A DNA stretch of 64,000 nucleotides, from positions 13,029,748 through 13,093,747 of the forward strand of contig JAQFVV010012400.1 in assembly GCA_028023455.1 (NCBI GenBank), written 5' to 3'. A model generated the notes under the pieces. It did not search any database. It saw only the letters and a program-made list of their open reading frames with translations, and was not told the origin of the DNA. Shown here piece by piece: positions 24,464 to 36,590 of this stretch (its first letter is position 1; every line of letters starts with the position of its first letter). This DNA is from Epiperipatus broadwayi. Its lineage: Eukaryota; Onychophora; Udeonychophora; Euonychophora; Peripatidae. The position numbers were made by a program, and so were the translations under genes.

Positions 24464-27400
24464 AAATATTTGTAATTTTTATTTTATCCATTTCTAGTTT
24501 TGGGAAAAATTAGTAGTCTATCCTGTCTAAATGATCAGGAGTTTATGGATGCTATTCAAGATTTAAGGATTTTAATGGTTTAAATACCCTCCTTCTCTCC
24601 CAATTTTTGTAATTATTTATTTAAAAGTGATTGATTTTGCTATAATTATTTATCTAATAGCATATTAGAAGAATAATACTTACGAAATGAAAAGCTAAAA
24701 TGTTATGTCAGATAAAAGGATTCATAGTGTGTTAAGCCTAAGACTATCATTTAAAAGTTTAACCTTTCATTTGTTTAATATTTTGTCAAATAAATGACTT
24801 AAATTATGAATTTTTAAAAATATTATTATAAATATATATCCAAAGCAAATAGGTTTATAATTAACTCCTCTTTTTTTTTTTTTCAGGAATATTTATAAAG
24901 GGGTACTATCCTAATAATTATAAAAACAATTATTTTTTTGAAATTTATAATCTTTATATTTAAAGTACCTAGTAAAATAGTTGAAGTGATAAATTTTATA
25001 AAAAAGCTATAAAAAAATTTATACATTTTGAACTTGGAACTACTCCAATCAAAACTCATTTCTTTTCCTACTCCAACCCGTTTTTTTTTTTCCTATTAGA
25101 CTACTTATTATAATAGTTTTTAAAAAAGTGTTTTTATATATTGTACAGTGAAACTCAACTTCTACATACTATTTTGTAACATGCAGATAATAAAATGTTA
25201 CATATATGTGTAATGTATTCAAATTTCATACAGTTTATGGTAGCATTAATAGTTATAAAAACAATTATTTTTATGTATAAATTATATTCAAAGTACTTAT
25301 AAATATAGTTATGGAAGTGATAATTTTTATAAAAATTTATAGGTGTTTAACGCTGGAAATGTTCAGATTAAAACATATTTTTCCATTAGATATATTTATA
25401 ATGTTCTAATAGTTATAAAAATTATTTTTATGAAGTTTTCAATGAAAGTCAACATTTACATATACCTATAAGCATAAATTGACAATATATTTCTAGATTA
25501 TTTACCTATATTGTAAATATAAAAAAAGATAGAAAATATGAGTATAAAAAAGAATGGAGCAGCTTGAAACACACATATATATATATTATTTAAAAAAGCA
25601 CTAGAGATGAGAAAAAAATATTGATTTCAAATTAGGGTATATTTGTAAGGGAAGACCACATGAGTTCAAAATCTACTACAGAGAAAAAACCCAGTTATTT
25701 ATTTTTTTATTATTTATTGGAATATGTTATTATAAATAATATTTATATAAAACAAAAATTTTGAATTATATATACATTACAATTTATACAACACTCTATA
25801 ACATAATAGATATAAGGCAAAGCAATTTGAAATTTAATGTTTTTCAGAAAGAAAAATATTATGTATCTTTCAAAATCTATAATAGAAAAGTTCTGCTTGT
25901 TTGTTGTTGTTTTTTTTCCAAGATTTTTTTAAAAAAAATATTTACCAATTAATTAAAAGGAATTAGGATCTTTTTCTTTGAAGAAATGAAATGTGCTTTC
26001 TAAGTTAGTGTATAAATAGAATATTCTGGTTTTTGGCATTTAATTTTACCCTTATATAAAGATAAGCTTTTTTTTTTTTATTGAAATACTTTAAAATCAT
26101 AAATAATTATTATATAACTTACATGTCATGATGAATTTAAAAAATGCAGATAAAAATTGGATACTAACTATGCATGCATATTGTTTTCCAAAGTAGGGAG
26201 AAATATACAAAAGAAATGCTAGGAAGTGTCTAGGAAAATTTGAATATCTCATTAATTATAACTGCCATCTATATAAAACTTCACAAATTAATATCTGAAT
26301 ACTATATGCATGTGTTGAAATCAAAAAAATGTCAGATTACATTGTATATCGCTAAAGTGTTCAATTCAAACATCACAATATAATTACGCAATTTTGCATT
26401 GCTTTTTATTAAAAGATTAACTTAGATAAAAATTTTAGCTTTTAATTACTTGATTCGTTTTTTCTTTACCTTCTCAAGGTATTAAATTTGAAATAAAGCG
26501 ACTTAACATATAGTAGAACTGTGATATCTGCTATATTTTGTTTCAAATCCCTCTTACATATGCATTCATCATGTCAATTTTTTTGTTGATGAGCTTTGAT
26601 CAATAAAATATATATTTGTTTATTGAACTGGAAGTGTAGAGTATTTTTCAATATGCGTATATAAATTAAGATTAGAGTATAAGCAAAAAAAAAAAAAAAA
26701 TGTAGTTATTAATAATAAATTGAGAAATCACATTTTTATTATATATTTACTGTGGGTGTTTAATTGTGTGCGTTTAGTCATTTGCCTCCGCTCAAAAATT
26801 AAAAATAATAAAAAAACTTACCGTATGATATCTTTACTTTTTTAAAATAAAATGAATTCTTAAGTGTCAGATTTGTATAGCAATTAAACACACTCTTGAT
26901 ATCTTTTTATATTAACATTTTTTTTCCTCCTATAAAAATGTTAATAGCTGCCTCATTATCAGAAGAAAATGGTCTTCATAGTTTTGATGTTTTTAATACT
27001 ATATTGGCATCTGAATTTATACAGTCACCCTTACTTGTAATTATCCATTTCATTTTTAATGCAATTCAATACTATTTTATAGTTAGTTTTTGTCATTATT
27101 TTTAATAGATATATACTTTACAAATTTTATTACATTTTGTAAAACTTTTAGAAAGAAAATATTTTACCCGAATACTATACTATATTAAAGTGAAAATTAC
27201 TTAGAAAATATTTTGTTATGTGAATAACTAACTATACTATATTAAAGCTAAAAATAAAATTTATTTCAACTTAATCTGAAAAAATGTTATTAATAAATGT
27301 AATCATGTGCAATACTGCAAGATTGAATATTGACAGCAGTTGTATTGTAAAATATTTGACTTCTATTGTTTTTATTTTTTGTTTGTATATATATTTGGAT

Positions 27401-29817
27401 AATGTATAATTGAAATAGTGTACTTTGAGATAGTGTTTGTCACAGTTTTACATTTATTTTACCTTACAGTATTTTGACAATGTTTTATTTTTATCTGAAT
27501 TTTTCATATTTTAATTTCTAAAAGTATTTGAAAGCACAAATGTAATGTGCTTGTAATTTGTTAGTTAATTATTATTATTATTTTTTTTGAGAATCAATTT
27601 GGTTAAATATATGTTTTAAAAAAAAGTATGTTTTACATGAGTTGTCCTTTATTGAATCAACCAACTAAAATAAATTTTGAGTCATTGTTTCAGAGCATGT
27701 GATATTTTGTATATTATTAGAATCTATAGAGATAATTAAAAATCCAGATCTTTAGAATTTTGGAATTGTACTTTTTTTTAAACAGTATTTTGAAAAAAGT
27801 CAAAAACATAATATTCTTCTATAAATCAGTAATCTTTTCTCATACTGATGATTTTATACTCATTTTAAAACTCTTTCATTTGACATACAATCAGCAAGTA
27901 CTCTTGCACTATAAAAAAAATATTTTCACAATTTTAGTTCTTAAAAATCCAAGAAATACTATTTTCAGTTTTTTTAAAACTACTTATATTAAAAAAAAAA
28001 AATTCTCATTAATTTTCAAAATTTTGCTTGTTGAAAATTTCAGCAACATCACTTTCAATACTTTTTTTTTTAAAAAAAAAAAGTTATTAAATTCAGATAT
28101 TTTATGAGCTTATATTTAAATTTAAGTATAGTTGTCTACACTGTATATAATAAGCATACTTTTTTTTTTTTACCCTGATGTTTTTAGAAGTACAATTTTA
28201 AAAATTAAGTAAATGAGATGAAGTAAATAAAAATTATCCATATAAACTCATCTAATTTAATATAGCATATATATAAAACTGTTTTTTTGATTTTGGTAAG
28301 TTGTTTTAAATAGTTATCAAATGTGGATATTTGTTCAGAAAAAGTTTAATTCACTTCATTTTTATTACTCTGAAAATAGTAAAAAAGTTGAAGATCATTG
28401 TTTTCATTTAAAATATACCCATTGCTTGTTAGAGTAACAGGATCCAACGGATAGAGCACTTTATTAGCAAGAGTGTCTTGGATATCTGCATGAAAGACAG
28501 ATTGAATATCATGGATTGCACAAATGGAGAAAACTGATTTTTAATTTATCATCCATTATCATGTTTATCAAGAATACAAGCTAGTCACGTAATCTTATAT
28601 CCATCAGTAGTATAACTTAGAAATACTGTAAGGCAAAATCCTACATACATTTTTAGAAATATTTTTAAATACAACATGGACTGCTTTATTATTGCTGAAT
28701 GGATAAAATTTGGCAATGAGTTTTACATTATGATTTTGGCAGGGCACTAAATCTTTTGTGTTTCATAATGGCTTTTGCATTTTGATATCCTGAAATTAAA
28801 TTTGTTTCACTGATTTTTTGATCTTCATTAATAGAGTACTTAAATTGATTGTTTTGAAAATTCAAAAAGATTGTTTAAATTATGATCTGATAATTATAAT
28901 ATTTTAAGACTAACTTTGATAGCAAGCCACTTGGCAGTTCCTCCTAGGCCATCTATACATCTTGCCATAAAATGTGGCAAAGAAATGCTATTCAGTATCA
29001 AGTTCAAAATCTTGTTTGTGGTAATATATATTACGTAAATTTTTATGTTTTTATACTGAGCAATCCTATTGTTTAAGAACTTGATTTTTTTTTTTTTTAA
29101 GATTCAGTATTATATTTTTTACTTGAAATGTATAAAGAACATCTACATTACGTATCAAGTAATTAGAAATGAACATAAAATTAATGTTTTAGTTTTACTT
29201 CCTCTTCATAGTACATATCTAACAGGTTTAATATTTTATTGCCTATTAATGGTAAAATTGAACTTAATCTTTCAGGATAAACAAACAATTTTTTTTGCAA
29301 AATTTTAAATTGTTACAGCCTCATCTTGATTAATGGCTTTTAAGTTTTAATAAATATTCATAAAAATGTCAGCTAATTCTTATGAAATTTTAAGTATAGT
29401 TTCCAGCATACAGTGATCTATAGATATTGATTCTATAAAAGTAATTTAGCAACAAAATCATCTTTAAGCTTCTGCATCAGTTAACTTTTAAAATAATGTT
29501 AGAGCATTCTCTATCCACTTTCATATAGCATTTTAGAAGTGTTAAACTGAACATTAAAAATTTAAAGGGTAGGATCTCTCATTCAAAATTATCTTTCCTA
29601 AATGTGCACCACTCATTAATTTTTTTTATGATGTGTAATTTGCACACGTAATGTGTGTGCCCCAGTATATTATTTAGCATGTGATACATAAAAGTTATAG
29701 AACTTTATTTTATTCTCAGAATACTTGTTTTGAATATCTGATAAAGTTTTTGTACATTTCCTAGATTTAATAATGTTTTTGAAACATTTATATGAATATT
29801 TTGTTTTTTGATTAAAA
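24464..29817 (+). other. Large intron segment, mostly unrecognised
   Basis: AT-rich DNA. The open frames at 25761, 26896, 27760 and 29069 are poly-Lys/Phe/Ile strings and not convincing genes. From about 28400 to 29560 the - strand shows broken coding-like pieces, for example RCIDGLGGTAKWLA near 28930-28975. These look like a worn transposase, but I could not assign a family. Confidence 0.5.
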
Positions 29818-30009
29818 CATTTTTCGGTTGTATTCTCATCCTCGGTGTTCGCCTTCAGATGGTGCTGACGCTAATCAAAAACATATACATATAACAATTT
29901 CGGGCCGGACCTAAATGATCGATTTGATCTAAAAAGATCTGATTTCTTAGATTTGTAATAAAATATTCTACTAACTAATACTATTATATGATGTTAGTTT
30001 TTTTTCATT

Positions 30010-30540
30010 TTTGTAAATGTTTATTAATCTTATCTTGTTTTTGAGTTTGTATGTGTATGTCTTTAAAGTTACGGTTTTTTCTAATTTTTTTTTTTGACTT
30101 TACATGTGCCTTTTTTAAGTTACGGTCTTTTTTTTTTTTTTTTTTCAAGAGTAAATCAATAATTTTATTCAAAAGCAAGACATAATAAGTAAATGTTTAT
30201 TATTCTTATCTTGTTTTTAAGTTTGTGTGTGTATCTTTAAAGTTACGGGGCTTTTTCAAATTTTTTTTTTTTTTTGGACTTTAGGTATGTCTTTTTAAAG
30301 TTACGGTATTTTTTTTGCAAGAATAAATCAATAATTTGATTCAAAAGCAAGACGTAATAAGTCAATGTTTATTAATCTTAGATTGTTTTTGAGTTTGTGT
30401 GTGTCTTTAAAGTTACGGGGCTTTTTCTCATTTTTTTTTTTTTTTTTTTTGGACTTTATGTGTGTCTTTTTTTTTAAAGTTACGGTATTTTTGGTCAAGA
30501 GTAAATCAATCATTTTATTAAAAAAGCAAGAGGTAATTCT
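30010..30540. repeat. Tandem repeat, 3 units of about 175 bases, inside copy D
   Basis: Each unit begins near aatgtttatta (30018, 30192, 30364) and includes cttgtttttgagtttgtgtg, two ctttaaagttacgg stretches separated by a T run, and caagagtaaatcaataattt, then aaaagcaagacataataag. The open frames at 30328 (-) and 30365 (+) are products of this repeat. Confidence 0.8.
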
Positions 30541-30589
30541 AAATCTATCAAAAGTAACTTAATTTATATACTACAATTTAGAATTGATA

Positions 30590-31110
30590 CCTGACTACTA
30601 TTAGTTAGGACTGTCATTAAAAGACTCGATTGAAAAATGATACCCGACTTAATTTCAGTTTTCTTTTTTTTTGGATGGGGTACGGACAGTAATAATTCAG
30701 AAAGTGAGTTGTTTTTGTTAAGTCTGTCTATATAAAAAGGGTACCGTTATTGAAATACTAAATTTAAAAATGATAGCCGACTAATTTGCGTTTCTTTTGA
30801 CAGTAATTAATCAGAAAGTGGGTTTCTTTTTTTTTGGTAAATCTTGTGTATATATAAAAACAAACAAACCGTAATTCAAAGACTCCATTGAAAAAAATCA
30901 AACCCTGTTGAATTTGCTTTTTTTTTAAAGAAGTAATTAATCAGGAACTGGGTTGTTTTTGTTAGTGTGTAGATATAAAAACTAATCTTATTTTGAAATA
31001 ATAAATGTAACAAAACAAAAAAAAAAAATACCCGACTAATTTTATTTTTCGGACAAGTAATTCCTAATAATTAGACAGTGGGTTGTTTTTGTTTGTGCGT
31101 ATATATATAG
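30590..31110. repeat. Tandem repeat, about 4 units of roughly 130 bases, inside copy D
   Basis: The repeating order is: a 'tacccgactaattt' segment, a T-rich run, 'agtaattaatcagaaagtggg', 'ttgtttttgtta..gtgtgtatataaaaa', then 'gaaatactaaat..aaaaatgat'. The units are diverged but the order of motifs is constant. Confidence 0.75.
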
Positions 31111-31937
31111 CGAAAGTAACTGGTCACGAACGAATTCTCGCGAAAACGGTACTTTTCGCGTGATCCTTTAATTTTTTTCCCCTTTCGCACCCTTAAAAGC
31201 AATTTTTGAGGGTTACCCCTTCGTAATGGAATCTTCAGGACATTATTACTAAACTTACAACAGTAAACTAAGTTACAACACATTAAAAAAAATAGACGTC
31301 TTATCAAATTTAAAAAAACTACGACTGCTTCAAAGACACACTCTCACACGAAACTACAGAGAAAATAGATATTCTACTATTACGAGAAAATGATGAACAA
31401 AATCGACTACTACGGCAGCCGATCAAGCATTTCTTTCTCTTTGCTTTTAGCATAGAAAAAAAAGCCATAACTGGCAGCTGTCGGGAACTCTTTCTGTGTT
31501 TTATCATAGAAAGAAGTCTCTTTGTGTTGGCTTCTGTCGCCGTCACCTCCTCCGTTCAACATAGCGTGAGGACTTTTCTGCGTTTATAACGTAGAAAAAT
31601 TCCTCTTTGGTTGGGTGAAGGCCGGTGAAATGGTATATTTCTAGGAATTTACCTAGAACTAGCGACATCTGAAGGCGAACACCAAGGATGAGAAAACAAC
31701 CCATTTTTCTTATCAAACATCAGTTTACTGATGTCCTCATTGGTATAATTTTTTCTCTCTTTTTTAAATTAAGGTTGCAGTCTTTTCATTAAAGGCTTTT
31801 TCTGATTTACAATCTAGTGGTGACAACAAGCTAACATTTTTTAGTTGAACTGACAGAATTATCATTTGTTCATTGTGACATTTAGTTCTCACAAACTTAT
31901 TATGTAATTGTAACTACTTACTTACTTATATATATAC

Positions 31938-34135
31938 TGTAACGAGCACAGACGACGTTACATTGTTTTTTTATTATTAAACATGAAGTTAAAATAAGAA
32001 GTTCGCATTTAAAAAATTTTCTTTAAGAATTAAAAATTGAAATTAAATATCATCTTAAACTCGTATATATAAATCGCACAGATAAAAAAAAAAAATTATT
32101 AAAATAAAACTTTATTAAAAATAGAAAGGTATTTTAAAAACAAAAACTTAAAAAGATTTAGAGATAAAAATATATCTTTAATCTTGGAAAACACATTAAT
32201 TAATCAGAAATGGAAATGATTGTTTTAATTAGAAATGTAAACTAGCCTTGGGCATTTAAATGTAAAAACATTGGTCAGATAGGAGAGAAAAACAATGGAA
32301 TCGGACCTCAGCGAAAAGACCATCTCATCAATGACGCAATGTAAATTCAATCCTTCAAATTAATATAAAAGGACAAGTTTGAAAATTATAGGGATTATTA
32401 TTGAGAGATGTGACAGATAAGTGTTAGTGCTGAAGTGAAGGAGAAGGGATTGAAAAGACGCACTCTTCAATCCCTTCAGTTCTATTAAGAAAGAAAGAGA
32501 AATGAACTATCGTTTTCTACATTGAGGACTAAATGAACTATCGTTTTCTACATTGAGGACTAGTTAAAGCAAAAATCTCCGGATGGATAAATAAATCGGC
32601 CTTCATAATATCCACCTCTTTAGGACGGCGTGGGAATTCACGTTCATGGCAAGCAACGGATAAAGTTGGACGTTTTAAAAATCATAAGAACTTTATATTC
32701 ACTTGAAACAATAAGAACTCTAAATTTTAAAACTTTTTAGTAAATAATGCAATAAAATCCTATTTGACCAAACTAAATTCTTTATTAATAATGTTATGTG
32801 ATGTATTTTTTATTTATTTATTTAAAATCATTTCCATTTATTTAATTTTGTTCTTTAAGTTTGTTTACGATTTCTGTTTTCCGATAAATTAAAATATATC
32901 AATGTTAAATTTAAGTCGGGCGTGAATGGCTGTATAGATTTGTAAAGTTATATTAGGGGAGGGTAATCTTAGGTTATTTGTATCGTTGTTAAATTGGGTC
33001 AATGGATTGGATATATTGATGTAGTTAGTAGATGTAGTCGCAGATTCACTACTGGCAGAATCGCTGATATATACGCTGCACTCACCCGTTTGCCTATGGA
33101 AGGAATTATAAGACGGAGAACGCAGTTCCTTTCTATGGAGTTTTTTGTTTTATTGCTCTTCTTGTCAGATAGATGTCATATTCCTATTTGACGAGAGGCA
33201 ATTTCAACTCTTAACTTTTTGGTGCTGCCGTATTTCCTATTACATTGAATGCATCAATATATCAGATAAATTGACGCCAGTTTTGGCTGCGAACCTTTAG
33301 CCTAAGGTTAAATAGAGATAGAATGTTTATTCTCAAATGCAAATCTATGTAGTCTATTCATACTCGACACTAAATAAAAATGCATTACATTTAAGTTGTT
33401 TATAGATGTTTGCATGGATTCGTTATCGGTTAATTGCGTTTTGGATTTCATATTTGATCAAAATATATAGACATTCGATAAATAATGATACCTCACGGTG
33501 AGTATCTAAAATGTATTTATTCGGATGTCTTTTAAGTTATTGGCGACAATGCAAGTATCTTATGGTGAATACTATTGGGTTACTTATAAATTTCCCTCTG
33601 CAATTGTCAGTATCAATGATTTTATATTTTGATCGTTTGTTTATTTTGAAATGTTTTTAACCGTTGAAATCTATGTAACTGATCTATACGCAACATATTA
33701 AAACAAGCTTTTATAATCCCATCTGTGCGAACTTAATTAAAATGTAAACTTATAATATAATAGAAATTAAAATGTAAATTAAAATTCAAAGTAAAGTTAA
33801 AAATAATGTTAGATGTTAAAATGTAAACTGATACTAAAACAATTTTCAATCTTATATATATGTGCATAAATAAATAAATGTTTGTGTGTTAATTACTGGC
33901 AGTGGCTTATTTTATTATTTTTTTATATATACTCTTATACTATATTATTAAATCTCTGCTATTCCACTGAGCTAGTGACATGGGCTAACGACCGGATGCA
34001 AAATATAAAAAAAAAAAAAAAATTTTTTTTTTTGACTTATGTATCTGCCTACTCTATAAATTTTTTTAGGTTCAAATGCCTAGATGGCGCCCTGTAGTGC
34101 AGATACCTTTAGTCTACTATCTCCGGATTGTTACA
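31938..34135 (+). mobile_element. Solo LTR of a retrotransposon (2.2 kb)
   Basis: It begins TGTAACGAGCACAGACG and ends CCGGATTGTTACA. It is flanked by a 4-base duplication ATAC (31934-31937 and 34136-34139), as expected for Ty3/gypsy-type integration. A TATAAAAG box lies at 32363-32370. Downstream is a 29-base direct repeat (aaatgaactatcgttttcta.., near 32503-32560). No internal region or second LTR is present, so it is best read as a solo LTR, although 2.2 kb is long. Only one pair of ends and a 4-base duplication support it. Confidence 0.6.
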
Positions 34136-34139
34136 ATAC

Positions 34140-34904
34140 ATATGATAAACTTTATTAATTTTTTTTTTTTTGCATTGATTGTGAAACAAATTTTGTTTTT
34201 AGGCTAGAAACAATTTCACCCTTTTCTGATTTTGCTTAATTAGGATGTCCAATTTTTTTTCTTTTTTATGAGTGTATTACAGAAGTATGTATTTTTAAAT
34301 TTGTTTGATCCTTGTCACATATCTTCATGTCATTTTTAATTTCAAAATCATTTAATAAAATACACCCAACTTGTCGTTTTTTTAGACTTTTAATTCTTAT
34401 GATTACCTTGAGAAAATAAATTATATTTCAATGAATAAATGAACTTGTTTTTTACATTTTTCTCTATATTTATTGAAATGTAATAATTTTTATGATTATA
34501 TTTAAAAAAATTTTAAAAATATAAATTAAACATAGTAGATAAACTTGTGGAATTCATCTTCCCACATGTTAGCAAGTCACAGTCTGAAAAGTTACTGAAA
34601 TGGAAGTTTTGAAAATGACAAATGGAAGCTTCCAATAGATTCAGACTTGTCTCTAAAACAAATATGCTAATGTGTAAATAAGATTGTGATAATTAGAGAA
34701 TTTTTCTGCAATATTATAATAAATTTAGATGTTTTTTTAATAAAATCCTTGTAAGAATAGAAATATATTTAGATATTTCATTTTATTCCTTAAACATCAT
34801 TTTATCAAAAATATGGTTTGAAAAATGATTTATACAATAGAAGGCTAAATAAAATAATATTCCACAGTATGAATACACATTTATTTAATTGTTACATTTT
34901 GATT
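34140..34904 (+). other. Intron sequence, nothing recognised
   Basis: AT-rich filler between the solo LTR and the composite repeat. Confidence 0.6.
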
Positions 34905-35009
34905 TAAACAGGGAAAATTCTCTATACATATTGCCACTCAGTGCAAGCCAGAGTAATCAATGGATGCCAGAAGGCTTGTGCATAAAATCCCCATGTAGTG
35001 CCTATTCAT

Positions 35010-35064
35010 CCAATATCTCCAGACTAGTTTCTGGCTTGTGGTCTTCATCTGTAAGGAGCCTTGG
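35010..35064 (-). ncRNA. Damaged hammerhead-like copy
   Basis: This is the first direct copy of the segment above. On the - strand it keeps GAAAC, GTC and the TGGAGA strand. The core reads CAGATGA instead of CTGANGA, stem II has a mismatch, and stem I pairing is interrupted. It is probably inactive. Confidence 0.5.
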
Positions 35065-35464
35065 ATCTGAGAGCACTGCACCTAGATCTTAGGATCTAAT
35101 GCAACCCTCCAGCAGCCACCTTTTATCTCTACTTAACTGCAAAACTATGAGACTTAAACTGAAAACCATTATATTTTCAATCCAAGCTCATCAGCTTATA
35201 TAGTCATATAGGTCTGAACTCAATTCAGTACCTATACATTTTGGTGTCTTTGGTTCTTTAATAATCATAGCCACCACTATCCTATTGGGCAGAATTGGTT
35301 TTAAAAGCTAATAAATATCACATGATCACCATTTATTATGCTTGCTCTTAACTGTTATTAAAACAGGCAAAACTCTCTATACGTATTGACACTCAGTGCA
35401 AGCCAGAGTAATCAATGGATGCCAGAAGGCTTGTGCATAAAATCCCCATCTACTGCCTACTCAT

Positions 35465-35519
35465 CCAATATCTCCAGACTAGTTTCTGGCTTGTGGCCTT
35501 CGTCAGTGAAGAACCTTGG
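35465..35519 (-). ncRNA. Candidate type-I hammerhead ribozyme
   Basis: Read on the - strand from 35519: CCAAGGTTCTTCA (stem I), CTGACGA (35506-35500, the CUGANGA core), a short GGC-CACAA-GCC hairpin (stem II), GAAAC (35486-35482), two bases, then GTC (35479-35477, cleavage triplet) and TGGAGATATTGG. TCTTCA pairs with TGGAGA (six pairs, one G-U), and CCAA pairs with TTGG beyond a small internal loop. Stem III would be just two pairs, as described for the hammerheads of Penelope-like retroelements. One weakness is an A-A mismatch at the 10.1/11.1 position of stem II, where G-C is normal. Activity is therefore uncertain. Confidence 0.6.
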
Positions 35520-36590
35520 CAATATGTATAGAGAGTTTTGCCTGTTTTAATAACAGTTAAGAGCAAGCATAAGAAATGGTGATCATGTGATGTTTACATT
35601 TTGATTTACAAGTGTCAATCTCACTACCCACAACCTTGACACAATCCTTCTCAGATAAACACAGTAATGATTATCACTAATCGTTTACTAAACTTGGAGA
35701 TTGTCTCTAGTCCAGATATAAACTTTAAACCTCAATTGAAGATTAATATATCTGATTCTTTAAAATTAAGCCCACACACATGGAATTATTCATAATTCTC
35801 TGTCCCATGTGTAATATCTCTATAAATATCTTAAACAACCTCCACATCACACATATTCCTTTTGAAATCATATGAATAAAGATATAATAAAAGGCAAATG
35901 ACCTTCAATATGCATTTCATGCTAAACCAACACATCAGTTAGTTCAGGTCACCATTTCTCATGTATATTTCTATTATATGAAATATTTATCAATAATAAA
36001 TTGTTATTGACACCATCCAATCAAGATGAATATAGTAATGATTATCATTAATCATTTACTAAACTAGAGATTGTCTCTAGCCTAGATATAAACTATAAAC
36101 TTGAGTTATAAATTAATATACCTCTGTTTTTTAATTGAACACACATATGGAGTTATTCATAATTCTCTGTACCATATGTTATATCTTTAGCCGGATAATT
36201 TCAAAAGGAATGTGTTGGGATGTAGAGATTGTTTAATATATATAGAGATTTATATGAGAGAGAATTGTGAATAACTGTGTGTGGGTTTAATTAAAAGATC
36301 AGGTATATTAATTTTTAACAGGTTTAAGGTGTATACGTGGGCTAGAGAGAATCTAGTTTAGTAAATGATTAGTGATAATCATTACTGTATTTATCTAATG
36401 TAAATGGTGTTAAGGTTGTGGGTAGAGTAAGATTAACACTTGTATCGCAAAATGTAACAAATTTTACTATTGATGAATTCTTGCTATATAATACAAATAT
36501 ATATATATGAAAAATGGTGACCTGGGCCAACTGATGAGTACTGGTTCAGCATAAAGTGCATCTTGGGTGTCATTTGTCTTTTATTCTTTA

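Larger units (their letters stand above)
29826..31701. mobile_element. Merlin-like DNA transposon copy D (1.9 kb), related to B
   Basis: The inverted repeats start GGTTGTATTCTCATCCTCGG and, from the other side, GGTTGTTTTCTCATCCTTGG, and continue for about 36 bases. The identical 8-base duplications are CATTTTTC (29818-29825 and 31702-31709). The ends resemble copy B (GGTTGT.. TC.. ATCCT). Near the right end, motifs such as TTTTATCATAGAAAGAAG echo the subterminal repeats of B. No transposase is left, and two tandem-repeat blocks fill the interior. Confidence 0.8.
34905..36590. repeat. Composite repeat of direct and inverted copies, probably Penelope-like element tails
   Basis: A 155-base segment (34909-35063) with gtgcaagccagagtaatcaa and ccagactagtttctggcttg is repeated at 35364-35520. 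A flank with aacagttaagagcaagcat follows at 35545-35570 in inverted orientation to 35330-35360. Further right, a segment with 'atgattatcactaatcgttt' to 'attcataattctctgt' occurs at about 35660-35830 and 36030-36170, and inverted at 36190-36400. The mixture of direct and inverted partial copies is typical of Penelope-like elements, as are the hammerhead-like cores it carries. Confidence 0.65.

Noticed and set aside
27760-28107. Open frame of 115 codons on the + strand
   Set aside because: It is made of Phe, Lys, Ile, Asn and Leu strings from A/T runs. No start context, motif or homologue is apparent.
30328-30562. Overlapping open frames on both strands
   Set aside because: They are by-products of the 175-base tandem repeat and its T runs.
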